Source: Ferruginibacter sp.
Lineage (GTDB): Bacteria; Bacteroidota; Bacteroidia; Chitinophagales; Chitinophagaceae
Assembly: GCF_028288465.1 (NCBI RefSeq)
Contig: NZ_JAQBNR010000051.1
Location: 97,637-161,636 of the forward strand
DNA: 64,000 bases
Direction of reading: 5' to 3'
The notes under the pieces are model-generated. The model saw only the letters and a list, made by a program, of their open reading frames with translations. It did no database searches and was not told the origin of the DNA. Of this stretch, positions 55,111-63,421 are shown in pieces. How positions within the stretch are numbered: the first letter of the stretch is position 1; every line of letters starts with the position of its first letter. The translations under genes were made by a program, and so were the position numbers.

Positions 55111-57345
55111 TTATAAGATTAACGTATTTGATCTTAACGGTAACGTAAAATAAAATGTACTGCCTTTCCCCAGTTCACTTTCAGCCCACAATTTGCCGTT
55201 ATGACGTTGAATAATTTCATACGAAATATACAATCCGACGCCCAAACCCTGAAATTGTACTGCATTTTCTTCTACCCGATGATATTTTTCAAATATTTTG
55301 TCAACGCTTTGTTGGGCAATACCGATACCGGTATCTTTTACTGATACTTTTATTACATCCATTTCCTGCTCTACCAGGATAAAAACCTTTGCTGCATAGG
55401 GAGAATATTTTACAGCATTGGTTAATAAATTTATCAGCACTTGCTGCAGCCTTGCTTTATCGCCGGTTACTTCGTCATTTACTTTACCGGTTTTTATAAT
55501 TTTATGATTTGGCGAAGTAAGTTGTACACTTTCAACAGCACTTTCAATCATTTCATTAAAATTAAAAGTAGAGATATTATAATTTAACTTGCCAAGCCTT
55601 ATCTTACTTACATCCAGCAATTCGCTTATCAATTCATTCAGCCTGTTTACAGACGCGTTTGCCTTTTTTACATACAGTTTTGCATCTTCCTCGCTTTCAT
55701 TTACAGAAAGTTCCAGCATTTGCAAGTAAGCTTTGGCGGTGGTGAGTGGTGTCTTCATTTCATGGCTGGCAATGCTGATGAATTCATCTTTTCTTTCTTC
55801 ATTTAGTTTTTGCTCATGTATATCAGTTAGTGAGCCAACCCACTTAATTACTTTTCCAGCAGGATCCAAAAAGGGTCCACCTATCAAATAAAACCATCGG
55901 TATATACCTTCTTTGTTTTTTAGCCGTATTTCATACTTATAACCTTTTCCACTGGTAAATACCTGATTCCAATGCGTTGTCAAACGGTCCCGGTCATCCG
56001 GGTGCATCATGTAGTTCCAAGCTTCGGCTACATCATCTATACCTGAATATTCTTTCCAGTTTTTTGAGCCGTACTCTATATTGCCCTCGCTATTTATCAC
56101 CCATACCATTTGGGGCAAGGTTTCCGCAAGGTTGCGAAAGCGTTCTTCACTTTCTTTCAGCTCTTGTTGTTTTTTCTTCTCCTCTGTAGTGTTTCTGACT
56201 TCAATTACGGTTCCCTTGGCAATTCCGTTATGCGTAATAGGGCTTGCTGTAAAAGCCACAGGATAAAAGGAGCCGTTTTTGTGTACAAAAAACTCCTCGC
56301 CTTTCATTTTACTTTGCGAAGGTAGAGCTTGGTCTATCGGGCATTCTTCCAAAGGGAACGCTGATCCGTCAGGATAGGAATGATGCACATAATAATGTAA
56401 CTGTTTTCCTTTCAATTCTTCCAGGGTAAAACCAGTCATTATTTCTGCGGATTCGTTCATGTAAACACAATATTGCTTTTCATCCATTAAAAACAAAGCC
56501 ATTTCTGTATTAGCCGTAATGCTTTCCAACAACTCCTTTTGATGCCTAAGGGCATTTTGGATTTCTCTTGTTTTTTCTTCATTTTTTTTGCGTTCTGTAA
56601 TATCGGTGAACAAAACTGCAAACTTTTCCTTTTCAATAGGTAAAGCTTTAATTTCAAACCAGCGATCGGTATCTTCAAAGTAGTGCTCAAATACAACAGG
56701 ACGCTGATCATCCACCACGGAAGCATAGATTACCATCCATTTATCAAGTGAAGGAAAAACCTGCATCAGGGGTTTACCAATCACCATTTCTTTGGGAACT
56801 CCTGTTTGTTTTTCATAGGTTGGATTTACCTCCAGTATAGTAAGGTCAATTCCTTTACCTTCTTTATTACGTATTAGCTCGCAGAGGGTAAAGCCCTGAT
56901 CAATGGAAAAGAAAAGGGTTCGGTATTTTACTTCACTTTCCTCAATTTTATTTCTTGCTTCCACCTGCTCTGTAATATCATAAGCCATTCCGATTATGCC
57001 TATTACTTCATTCAATTCATTTTTTAATGCATCCAAAGAAAAATGAAAATAACGCTTGGAGAGGATACCGTTATTGTCGACATCCATCATAACTGCATAC
57101 TCGTTTGCAGTATATGTTTCACCAGTATTATAAACGTTATCAAATATTTCAAAAGTGCCTGTACCTTCAAATTCAGGAAATACGTCACGCAAACGTTTAC
57201 CTAAAAAATCGCTTTCTTTTCGATTGTACTGTTTTTGATAAGCCACGTTTGCCATAATATACTCGTGGTCGGGCCCCTCAAATGCGGCAATGGCAGCAGG
57301 GGCATTCTGAAAAATATTTTGCAAGCTTTGAAGGATTGTTTCCAT
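55111..57345 (-). CDS. Multi-PAS hybrid-free sensor histidine kinase (cassette)
   Basis: A 744-residue soluble kinase. Four PAS domains lie in series: about 8-130 (AAIAAFEGPDHEYIMANVAY), 140-255 (FFSIDQGFTLCELI), 275-390 (MALFLMDEKQYCVYMNESAE) and 400-520 (MVWVINSEGNIEYGSKNWKEY). The HisKA domain has FISIASHEMKTPLTTAKAYL (His near 532), and the HATPase has NLLTNAVKYSP, VKDTGIGIAQQ and GLGVGLYISYEIIQRHNG near 700. There are no membrane helices, so sensing is cytoplasmic. A KaiC-like remnant lies just upstream. With the response regulator the cassette is about 3 kb, far larger than typical cassettes. Confidence 0.93.
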   Translation of the reverse strand: METILQSLQNIFQNAPAAIAAFEGPDHEYIMANVAYQKQYNRKESDFLGKRLRDVFPEFEGTGTFEIFDNVYNTGETYTANEYAVMMDVDNNGILSKRYFHFSLDALKNELNEVIGIIGMAYDITEQVEARNKIEESEVKYRTLFFSIDQGFTLCELIRNKEGKGIDLTILEVNPTYEKQTGVPKEMVIGKPLMQVFPSLDKWMVIYASVVDDQRPVVFEHYFEDTDRWFEIKALPIEKEKFAVLFTDITERKKNEEKTREIQNALRHQKELLESITANTEMALFLMDEKQYCVYMNESAEIMTGFTLEELKGKQLHYYVHHSYPDGSAFPLEECPIDQALPSQSKMKGEEFFVHKNGSFYPVAFTASPITHNGIAKGTVIEVRNTTEEKKKQQELKESEERFRNLAETLPQMVWVINSEGNIEYGSKNWKEYSGIDDVAEAWNYMMHPDDRDRLTTHWNQVFTSGKGYKYEIRLKNKEGIYRWFYLIGGPFLDPAGKVIKWVGSLTDIHEQKLNEERKDEFISIASHEMKTPLTTAKAYLQMLELSVNESEEDAKLYVKKANASVNRLNELISELLDVSKIRLGKLNYNISTFNFNEMIESAVESVQLTSPNHKIIKTGKVNDEVTGDKARLQQVLINLLTNAVKYSPYAAKVFILVEQEMDVIKVSVKDTGIGIAQQSVDKIFEKYHRVEENAVQFQGLGVGLYISYEIIQRHNGKLWAESELGKGSTFYFTLPLRSNTLIL

Positions 57346-57382
57346 TTATTTTATTATTATGCCTAATCCTTTTATTACTTTT

Positions 57383-57538
57383 TCAGTGTCGGCAAAAGGG
57401 CCCATGAGAATTTTTTCCCGGCAACAGAATCGATTTTATTAATGATGGATTGCCTTTTGGAAATCCGCTTCCAATTATTTCATCTAATCCGGCAATGCCG
57501 GTAGAGTTTTGGGTAATGTGATTGTTATTTGATTTCAT
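57383..57538 (-). pseudogene. KaiC-like ATPase remnant
   Basis: A 51-residue frame starting MKSNNNHITQNSTGIAGLDE and continuing IIGSGFPKGNPSLIKSILLP then GKNSHGPFCRH. This resembles the start of KaiC domains (TGIxGLDExLGGGxPKGxxTLxxGxPGTGKT) up to the Walker A region, where it breaks down (LPGKNSHGP). Only the N-terminal edge is left. In many Bacteroidota, KaiC/KaiB-like genes sit beside PAS kinases and receiver proteins, so this cassette may once have carried a KaiC-PAS kinase-receiver module. The rest of the 57346-57694 interval shows nothing else. Confidence 0.55.
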
Positions 57539-57694
57539 ATTTTAAAGTAGTATACACAAACCAATTTATTAAAAGTTAAAATTAGTTATTTTTTCCATAT
57601 AATAGTATATCATAGGGTTTCAATACTTTGTAAACTGGTTGTTTAGCTTCTGTCACATTCTGATTATCAGGGTGTGTCAGAAAGGGTAGCAGGT

Positions 57695-57880
57695 AACGTC
57701 CAGGGCTGTATGCTGTTGGGATATTTACTTCCGTCAGGCCACAACCGCTGTTAAATTTATAATTAAAAGTTCATTCTTTTTACAAAAGTTCAAAGATGCT
57801 GGTCAAGCCGAAACTGGAGACTGGCTTTGCTTTTAGCTGAAGATTGTTGGTCATGCCCCAATAGCATAAAGCCCCATGTT
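57695..57880 (-). repeat. attC-like site 18
   Basis: 186 bases. CAGGGCTGTATGCTGTTGGG (left) pairs with CCCCAATAGCATAAAGCCCC (right); GGCTTTATGCTG family. Confidence 0.85.
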
Positions 57881-57937
57881 GTGTACGGTTTTCTAAATGG
57901 TACTGTCTACCTGTTATGGCATGATTTACTCGAATAA

Positions 57938-58369
57938 CTATTTTGTCTTTAATTTAGTCATAAAATATCCAGCAAGTAAAAAAACAAACCCAATAGAAAA
58001 AATAAAAAGATTGGCGTCTATGTTGGCAAATATTGGCAGAACTCCATTTGGGTCTGATAATGCACCACCGTACAAATGTGTTATTGTCGCATTTGAAAGA
58101 AAACCACCTAAAACGATAAGCCCCAAAATAAATGAAATTTTAATTGAAAAATCTTTTTCAGTTTTCTTTGTCCATAAAAGATAAAGCCCTAAAAGCGAAA
58201 GCCCAAATGTGATAATTACTTGCCAAACTACATGAAACCTGGCGTGTCCCGGCCATAGTGGATTTTCTGCATGAGTTTGGTTGAAGTCGGCAAATGGTGG
58301 TATAAAACCATAAATAACGGCTGTCACTGTCATTAATATTTTTCCGACTGCTTGTTTTGTTGTTGTCAT
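57938..58369 (-). CDS. Four-helix membrane protein of unknown function (cassette)
   Basis: A 143-residue protein with four hydrophobic segments: ILMTVTAVIYGFIPPFADFN, VVWQVIITFGLSLLGLYLLW, ISFILGLIVLGGFLSNATIT and LFIFSIGFVFLLAGYFMT. A conserved-looking DFNQTHAENPLWPGHARFH lies at about 28-46. No named family is assigned. Cassette ends GTTGTGTAC/GCACACAAC match at 8 of 9 bases. The attC-like site upstream of it is interrupted by an insertion sequence. Confidence 0.7.
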   Translation of the reverse strand: MTTTKQAVGKILMTVTAVIYGFIPPFADFNQTHAENPLWPGHARFHVVWQVIITFGLSLLGLYLLWTKKTEKDFSIKISFILGLIVLGGFLSNATITHLYGGALSDPNGVLPIFANIDANLFIFSIGFVFLLAGYFMTKLKTK

Positions 58370-58474
58370 TTTTGTCTAAAAATTAAATTGTTAGTGAGAA
58401 AGTTTGATTTTTATTGTTTGCAAATCTAATGTCGCTACTTTGTTGGTTTGTAATGTCGCCATAAAATGGCACAC

Positions 58475-58492
58475 AACGTCCAGGGCTTTATG
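58475..58492 (-). repeat. attC-like site 19, left fragment
   Basis: AACGTCCAGGGCTTTATG is the left end of a GGCTTTATGCTG-family site. It stops exactly where the IS110-family element begins and resumes with GCTGTTGGGATATTTCC at 59787. Confidence 0.8.
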
Positions 58493-58530
58493 TATTCTAG
58501 GATTATTAAACTACCAAATTTGTTTTAAAA

Positions 58531-59522
58531 TCAAGCTGCATGCTGGTAGTTTTCCACATACATTTCCCCTTTTTTCACTACCGCAAACATCCGTAATATC
58601 AATTTAAATTTTATGTTGTTCAAAACGATTTTGTAGCACTTTGTTTTCAATTTTATTATCACTGTAATTTTTAATTTCTTTATCCCACGCCGTCGCGCTT
58701 TTGGCCGCCTGGTTTAGCTCCTGCTTCAATTCCTTATTTGCTAAATGACTTACTGTTTTCCTTCCTCTAATACTTGTTCCTGAACTATGGTCAAAGGGTA
58801 TTACACCTACATATACAGCATAGGCTCTTGGGTTGGTAAAGCTTGTGAAATTTTCAATATAGGCGATTGTCATTAATCCATTCGCTTTGCCAATTCCTTT
58901 GATGCTGGTTATTAGTTGATAGCTGGTTTGAATCTTTACATCATTGGCTACGATCTTCATCATCTCAACTTCAAGTGCCGCAATTATTTCTTTATTTTCC
59001 TTTTGCTTTCGCTCTAACATTTTTATGACAATATCCTTTTTACTTGCTTCATACATATGCTTGCGCTCTTTAACGGTTGACTGGTAACCCGCATTTCCTC
59101 ACCAATCGCTTTCTGAAATGTAGAAGCTCTTTAAGGCTTGCTATTGCTGGATTTAGTGGCTCGTCGGCCTTCAATGATTTATGCTTTTCTTCCCCATATT
59201 GTGCAATTCTGCTTGCATCTACTTTATCATTTTTTCCTCTCGTAATACCTAAGGAATTTTTGATTGCCAACCCAGGAATTCTTGTGTACAAGATTTGTCG
59301 TGATTGACAGAACTGCAGCAATTTGTATTGATAGCCTCCTGTATATTCTAGTACGATAAAGCTTTTTTGCAAATCAATATTGAAATGCTTGCACCACTTT
59401 TGAAATTGCAAAAATCCTTCTGTACCATTTTGAATTCTGATGTGCTCAGATATTTCAGCACAATAGATATCCAATGTGTTTTTAGAAACATCTACCCCTA
59501 AAGTTAAATCCCAATTTTTCAT
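58531..59522 (-). pseudogene. IS110-family transposase, broken by two frameshifts
   Basis: Frame 1 (59522 to 59070) starts MKNWDLTLGVDVSKNTLDIY, then FIVLEYTGGYQYKLLQF and GKNDKVDASRIAQYG, which supply the DEDD/RuvC-like catalytic residues. Frame 2 (59056 to about 58604) has ITSIKGIGKANGLMTIAYIE and GVIPFDHSSGTSIRGRKTVS, the Transposase_20 domain with the serine of the IS110 active site. A third frame continues VLNNIKFKLILRMFAVVKKG and ends at 58531. The frame breaks are near 59070 and 58650, so the enzyme is not made intact. About 330 residues in total, normal for the family. Confidence 0.85.
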
Positions 59523-59786
59523 CGTCTAAGTTTTTAAGTGTGATAAAAACTTGCTCTTGTCAAAAACCTTTGATGATTCAAAGAAATAATTCTAGCTGGA
59601 CCTGGAGCAAGAAAGTAAAGGAGGGAACTAATACATAAAAAAGTCCTTAATGACTAGCTGTTGGGCAAGTTCACCCACCCCTTACTTTCAAAATTGTCAA
59701 CATTATTGGTAGTTATTAACACCCCCTTGCAACCCCCACTATAATAGTAGTAGATATTAATAAAATTCTAAGAAATTAATCCAAAG
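59523..59786 (-). ncRNA. Candidate remnant of an IS110 bridge RNA
   Basis: The 264 bases upstream of the transposase, up to the element's end, have no gene. In IS110-group elements this end encodes the structured bridge RNA whose loops specify target and donor DNA. If present, a target loop should read GGCTTTATG and GCTGTTGG from the flanking attC sequence. I have not verified a fold. Confidence 0.3.
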
Positions 59787-59955
59787 GCTGTTGGGATATT
59801 TCCTTCCGTCCGCCCACAACCGCTGTTAAATTTATAAATTAAAGTTGATTGTTTTTACTAAAGTTCAAAGATGCTGGTCAAGCCCAAACTGAAGACTGGC
59901 TTTGCTTTTAGCCGATGTTTGCTGGTCAAGCCCCAATAGCATAAAACCACATGTT
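59787..59955 (-). repeat. attC-like site 19, right fragment
   Basis: From GCTGTTGGGATATTTCC through the conserved centre to ATAGCATAAAACCACATGTT (GTT 59953-59955). Joined to 58475-58492 it restores a standard site of about 187 bases. Confidence 0.8.
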
Positions 59956-59977
59956 GGGCGCAGGCTCTAATAATATA

Positions 59978-60457
59978 TCAATTAAATGATTTGAAGATTG
60001 TAACTGATACTGCACCATATACGTCCTTCGCCAATTTATTATATTCAAGTATAGAGTAACAATAGGAATTTTTTTTAGCAATCATTTTCTGATAAAATAT
60101 TCTATTATTCTTCTCTCCGCTAAGGACATAAAAATTTTTACCAAGTTTTTGATATGTTATTTTAGCTTTTGATAAAGCTAAGTTTTCAATATCCAAAGTG
60201 TATTGTCTTTTTAACGAAACAGGATTACCGTCAACGTCTTGATTAAGTCTACCATAAACGGTCAATACTTTTGTACCTTCTTTATTTACGAAAACTCTTC
60301 CGTCACCATTTTCACTTTCAGGATTCGGTATTAAAAATGTAGGATAATCGATACAATAACCAAATCTCGCATTACAATAAGTTTCAAAATCCTTCGTCAA
60401 ATCTCTCCGTTGAAAATTTGTTGTAAAGAGCAGAGACACAAATAATAGTAATTTCAT
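59978..60457 (-). CDS. Exported protein of unknown function (cassette)
   Basis: A 159-residue protein with a short signal peptide (KLLLFVSLLFTTNFQ). FETYCNARFGYCIDYPTFLI (about 24-43) resembles the start of PsbP-like or DUF1795-like exported domains (YGYSIDYP), and the pattern of DGRVFVNKEGTKVLTVYGR near 52-70 supports such a beta-sheet fold. No defined function. Cassette ends GTTGGGCGC/GCGCCCAAC match perfectly. Confidence 0.7.
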   Translation of the reverse strand: MKLLLFVSLLFTTNFQRRDLTKDFETYCNARFGYCIDYPTFLIPNPESENGDGRVFVNKEGTKVLTVYGRLNQDVDGNPVSLKRQYTLDIENLALSKAKITYQKLGKNFYVLSGEKNNRIFYQKMIAKKNSYCYSILEYNKLAKDVYGAVSVTIFKSFN

Positions 60458-60496
60458 GGATTTCGATAATTATAGACTTCCAAATTGCTTGCGCCC

Positions 60497-60685
60497 AACG
60501 GGCAGGGCTTGCTGCTGTGCTGGTATTCAACGAATGTCCAGCCTGGAACCGCAGCCCAATTTAAAAACTGAGTTGAAGTTAAGAACTAAAGCCGAACATT
60601 GAACGTCGCGCCCGGACTGCTGCTGATAGCGAACAAAAAGATGAGGATTTATTCGTCAGCCAGGAATAGCAGCAAACCCAATGTT
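60497..60685 (-). repeat. attC-like site 20
   Basis: 189 bases. Left arm CAGGGCTTGCTGCTGTGCTGG-type (from 60503), right arm CAGGAATAGCAGCAAACCC; the conserved centre is divergent in its middle. Confidence 0.8.
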
Positions 60686-61007
60686 ACAAGCCGTTATTTT
60701 CTGTCACCCTCTTAAAGTTTTTGTTTTTTAAAAGAAACAACTGAATGATGATTAGTCCAACTATAAGCCAAAAGTTAATGACAGATTTAGCTGAATATTT
60801 TTTATGAACACGGCGAATTGTGTCAAGATAACTTTTTGCCTTTTCTTTTACTGTGTCAATACTGTGAGTTGAGTCAACCTCCATTTTTTGCATATTAGTT
60901 AATGCATTATTTTTTGAGGCTGCAAAATCAAAATGCATAAAACTGTCCGCAAGCAGATAAAGCATAAGTCCGAACGAAATTATTTGTAAAAATTTTATAA
61001 GTGTCAT
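60684..61007 (-). CDS. Small membrane protein, second gene of a two-gene cassette
   Basis: A 107-residue protein with an N-terminal membrane helix (LIKFLQIISFGLMLYLLADS) and a C-terminal one (SVINFWLIVGLIIIQLFLL), with a polar middle (TNMQKMEVDSTHSIDTVKEK). It starts directly after the stop of the gene at 61008, so translation is coupled. Its stop codon TAA is part of the attC-like core GTAAC. Unknown family. Confidence 0.65.
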   Translation of the reverse strand: MTLIKFLQIISFGLMLYLLADSFMHFDFAASKNNALTNMQKMEVDSTHSIDTVKEKAKSYLDTIRRVHKKYSAKSVINFWLIVGLIIIQLFLLKNKNFKRVTENNGL

Positions 61008-61349
61008 TTATTGAACTTTACTACTAACTAATTCTGCTATGAAAAAAAGGATTATCAAACCAATGCCCCAAATAACAAGAGTTTTACTTTTTTTTATTGT
61101 CGCCCAAACTAAAAACAATGAAACAGTCAAAAAGACAACTCCGCTTGTCAGGTTATAGTTTGCATAAATTGAAGCGTTCTGATAATACCATTGGTTTTCA
61201 TTTATTGGACCAAATGGATATGCAGATTCTTGTCCTGCAATTTTTACGTTGTAAAATTCAGAAAGTCCTATAAATGCAAATAAAAGTCCGAACGCTGCAA
61301 CAACATAAGGGAGTGTCCAAATAAGTTTGCTGTTGCTTTTGTTTGTCAT
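61008..61349 (-). CDS. Small membrane protein, first gene of a two-gene cassette
   Basis: The start at 61349 (MTNKSNSKLIWTLPYVVAAF) is preferred; an in-frame ATG at 61367 lies nearer the cassette boundary. The 113-residue product has three hydrophobic segments (LPYVVAAFGLLFAFIGLSEF, LTSGVVFLTVSLFLVWATI and LVIWGIGLIILFFIAELV). The next gene follows without a gap, suggesting a membrane complex of the two. Cassette ends GTTACAAGCC/GGCATGTAAC match at 9 of 10 bases. Confidence 0.7.
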   Translation of the reverse strand: MTNKSNSKLIWTLPYVVAAFGLLFAFIGLSEFYNVKIAGQESAYPFGPINENQWYYQNASIYANYNLTSGVVFLTVSLFLVWATIKKSKTLVIWGIGLIILFFIAELVSSKVQ

Positions 61350-61380
61350 TGTGTGTAGGGTGTCCAATATAATGGCATGT

Positions 61381-61566
61381 AACGAGCAAGTATTTGCGAA
61401 GGCTGGGAAATAGACTTGTGTCCGCCCGTACCGCTGTTGATTAAAATTATTAGTTGAAGTTAAGAATTAAAGCTCGTTGATGTTTGTCCTGCCCGGAACC
61501 AAAGCCGAACAATGAAAAAATGCTTATTGTTATTCCGTCTACCCAGCTTTTGCAAATACTTTTGTT
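61381..61566 (-). repeat. attC-like site 21
   Basis: 186 bases. AAGTATTTGCGAAGGCTGGG (left) pairs with CCCAGCTTTTGCAAATACTT (right) almost perfectly; TTTGCGAA arm family. Confidence 0.85.
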
Positions 61567-61583
61567 GTACGATGTATTGAGTA

Positions 61584-62351
61584 CTATAAATTTCGGGGCC
61601 TTATTTTTGAACCAACTATTAACTCTTCACCTTTATAAGTTAAACCGCCAGATAATATTGCTAATACATTTCCTTTTAGATCAATTATTGGAGCACCACT
61701 TAAACCGTGAAAATCAAAATTACTCACTTTTTTAAAAAGATAATCTGTCTTTGCGTATTCACCTGCCAATTTTAATTCGAATAATGATTCTTTTCCCTCG
61801 CTAGTATAACCAACAACAAAATATGTACTTGGTGAATTTTTCAAGTCAATAATTCCTTCCATTGTCGTAAGTGGATAATTTTTGGTCAGTTTGAAAGATT
61901 TCAAGTTTGAGTTTGAAGCGTTATTTATCATTTTGAAAAATAAGACATCACCACTTGTTTCAAAAATATTGTTGGTATTTGTTGAAATAGCAATAGTCTT
62001 TGAAAGATTATTAAACTCCCAACTAGACAAGGTTTCAGAGATTTTATCTAGCTTGATGCTATCTTTAAAACCTCCATCGGGCCCCAATAAATGTTTAGCA
62101 GAAACAATAAATTTTGTTGTATCCATTTCCATAATAAAACTCAATCCGGCTCTATGTTTTTGGCCATCTTTTAGGGAAATTTCATTCTGATAAATTGAAT
62201 TTGAAAAATCTTTTGTCTTCATCATTTCAGAAGTGACCGTGTCATTTGGATTTTTACTGGCAACATACTCAGCATATCTGTCAGATTTACTATTCAGATC
62301 ACACGAAGCAAAAAGTGTCAAGATAAATAGTTGAAGAGTTAATCGTTTCAT
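61584..62351 (-). CDS. Trypsin-like serine protease lipoprotein (cassette)
   Basis: A 255-residue lipoprotein (MKRLTLQLFILTLFASC, lipobox FASC). A chymotrypsin-like triad is visible: His in TTKFIVSAKHLLGPDGG near 78-94, Asp in TSGDVLFFKM near 132-141, and Ser in FHGLSGAPIIDLKGNVLAIL near 214-233 (GxSGxP). It is a compact one-domain enzyme without a PDZ domain, comparable to stand-alone trypsin-like peptidases. It would act at the membrane facing the periplasm or surface. Cassette ends GTTGTACGAT/ATCGTACAAC match over 10 bases. Confidence 0.72.
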   Translation of the reverse strand: MKRLTLQLFILTLFASCDLNSKSDRYAEYVASKNPNDTVTSEMMKTKDFSNSIYQNEISLKDGQKHRAGLSFIMEMDTTKFIVSAKHLLGPDGGFKDSIKLDKISETLSSWEFNNLSKTIAISTNTNNIFETSGDVLFFKMINNASNSNLKSFKLTKNYPLTTMEGIIDLKNSPSTYFVVGYTSEGKESLFELKLAGEYAKTDYLFKKVSNFDFHGLSGAPIIDLKGNVLAILSGGLTYKGEELIVGSKIRPRNL

Positions 62352-62391
62352 TTATGGTTTAATTTTTAGGGTGTTTCAAAATATATCGTAC

Positions 62392-62580
62392 AACGAGCAG
62401 GGCTTGCTGGAGGGCTGGAATTCATTGCTCGTCCCGCCCGGAACCGCTGCTGATTAAAGATATAAATGTAAAAGTTAACAAACAAAAGCCCAGCATTGCT
62501 TGTCCTGCCCAGCTGATGTTGATTGTGATAAAATGCCCATTGATACAACGTCAGGCCCGGCTTGCAGCAAACCCAATGTT
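62392..62580 (-). repeat. attC-like site 22
   Basis: 189 bases. CAGGGCTTGCTGGAGGGCTGG-type left arm (from 62398) and CCCGGCTTGCAGCAAACCCA right arm; TTGCTGC family, nearly identical in the centre to site 24. Confidence 0.85.
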
Positions 62581-62611
62581 GGCTGCAGGCTTTCTTCTTA
62601 ATACTGTTGCA

Positions 62612-63202
62612 TTATTTTATTTTCGTAGAGTCTACCCAACGAATTGTCTTGTAAATCATAAATGAATATAATAAGCTATCTTTTGAAGGTACTCGATATG
62701 CACCTTTTGCCTTCATTAGGTAAGCGGCTATTGCAGTCATCTCCCAACCATCAAATTGGTCTGCTGTCCATTTAGGATTTATCAATTTTTCAAATTGTCT
62801 CCTTTGTCCATAATCACGAACTAATCCTATTTTTGATTTTATTTTTTCTTCCAAATTTGGATTCTCCCAAGCCCACAGCCAAGTATTAGATTTTAAAGAA
62901 AGTGAACCTACTTCTTCATAGTCAATAATGAATTTTTTTATGCCCTTGTCACTAAAGGTTAACTCCCCAGTAAATTGGTCATAATACCAGTCCTGATAGC
63001 CACCAATTTTATAAACGTTGGTACAGATGTCTTGCTGTTTATTTAGATATTCGTATGCTTTTTTGGACAGGTTTTCAAAAGAAATAGTGTCAAGTTCTGA
63101 TGTTTTGTCCATAGAATGTTTTCTTGATTGGTCCGCACAACCGAATAATGAAAGTACGCCCATGCAAATAATGAAAATTACAACTGATTTAAAGGGTCTC
63201 AT
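62612..63202 (-). CDS. DUF6882-like lipoprotein (cassette)
   Basis: A 196-residue lipoprotein (MRPFKSVVIFIICMGVLSLF, lipobox LFGC). The body has DYEEVGSLSLKSNTWLWAWE (about 93-112), RDYGQRRQFEKLINPKW and FDGWEMTAIAAYLMKAKGAY then RVPSKDS, the pattern I associate with DUF6882 (TWLWAWxN, then GWEMTAxAAxLxxAKGAYR). That family is usually cytosolic, so a lipidated form is notable. Function unknown. Cassette ends GTTGGCT/AGCCAAC. Confidence 0.7.
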   Translation of the reverse strand: MRPFKSVVIFIICMGVLSLFGCADQSRKHSMDKTSELDTISFENLSKKAYEYLNKQQDICTNVYKIGGYQDWYYDQFTGELTFSDKGIKKFIIDYEEVGSLSLKSNTWLWAWENPNLEEKIKSKIGLVRDYGQRRQFEKLINPKWTADQFDGWEMTAIAAYLMKAKGAYRVPSKDSLLYSFMIYKTIRWVDSTKIK

Positions 63203-63214
63203 AAGCTTGGAGCC

Positions 63215-63398
63215 AACGATCAGGTATTGCTGCAGGCGGGATATTTATAATGTCTGCCCGGAGCTACTGATGATTGAAAATATTTTGATGAAATTAGGAT
63301 ATACACAAGATTAATAACGTCAAGCCCGAACCAAAGTACAGCGATGCAAACTGCTGAGGCTTCAATGTCCAGCCCCGCTTGCCGCAATACCCCTTGTT
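63215..63398 (-). repeat. attC-like site 23
   Basis: 184 bases. Left AACGATCAGGTATTGCTGCA, right CCGCTTGCCGCAATACCCCT. The left end is the closest relative of degenerate site 3. Confidence 0.8.
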
Positions 63399-63421
63399 GG
63401 CTGCAGCCTTCGAATTTAGAT

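Larger units (their letters stand above)
58493..59786 (-). mobile_element. IS110-family insertion sequence inserted in an attC-like site
   Basis: About 1294 bases splitting an attC-like site after GGCTTTATG, with the site resuming at GCTGTTGGG; at most one G is duplicated and there are no terminal inverted repeats, as expected for IS110. It encodes one decayed DEDD transposase and has about 264 noncoding bases upstream of it and 38 downstream, the layout of the IS110 group proper. Insertion of IS110/IS1111 relatives into integron attC sites is known (the IS1111-attC group). Confidence 0.8.

Noticed and set aside
58531..59522. IS110 recombinase as the integron integrase
   Set aside because: It is a DEDD transposase, broken by frameshifts and inserted inside one of the sites, so it is a passenger and not the enzyme that built the array.
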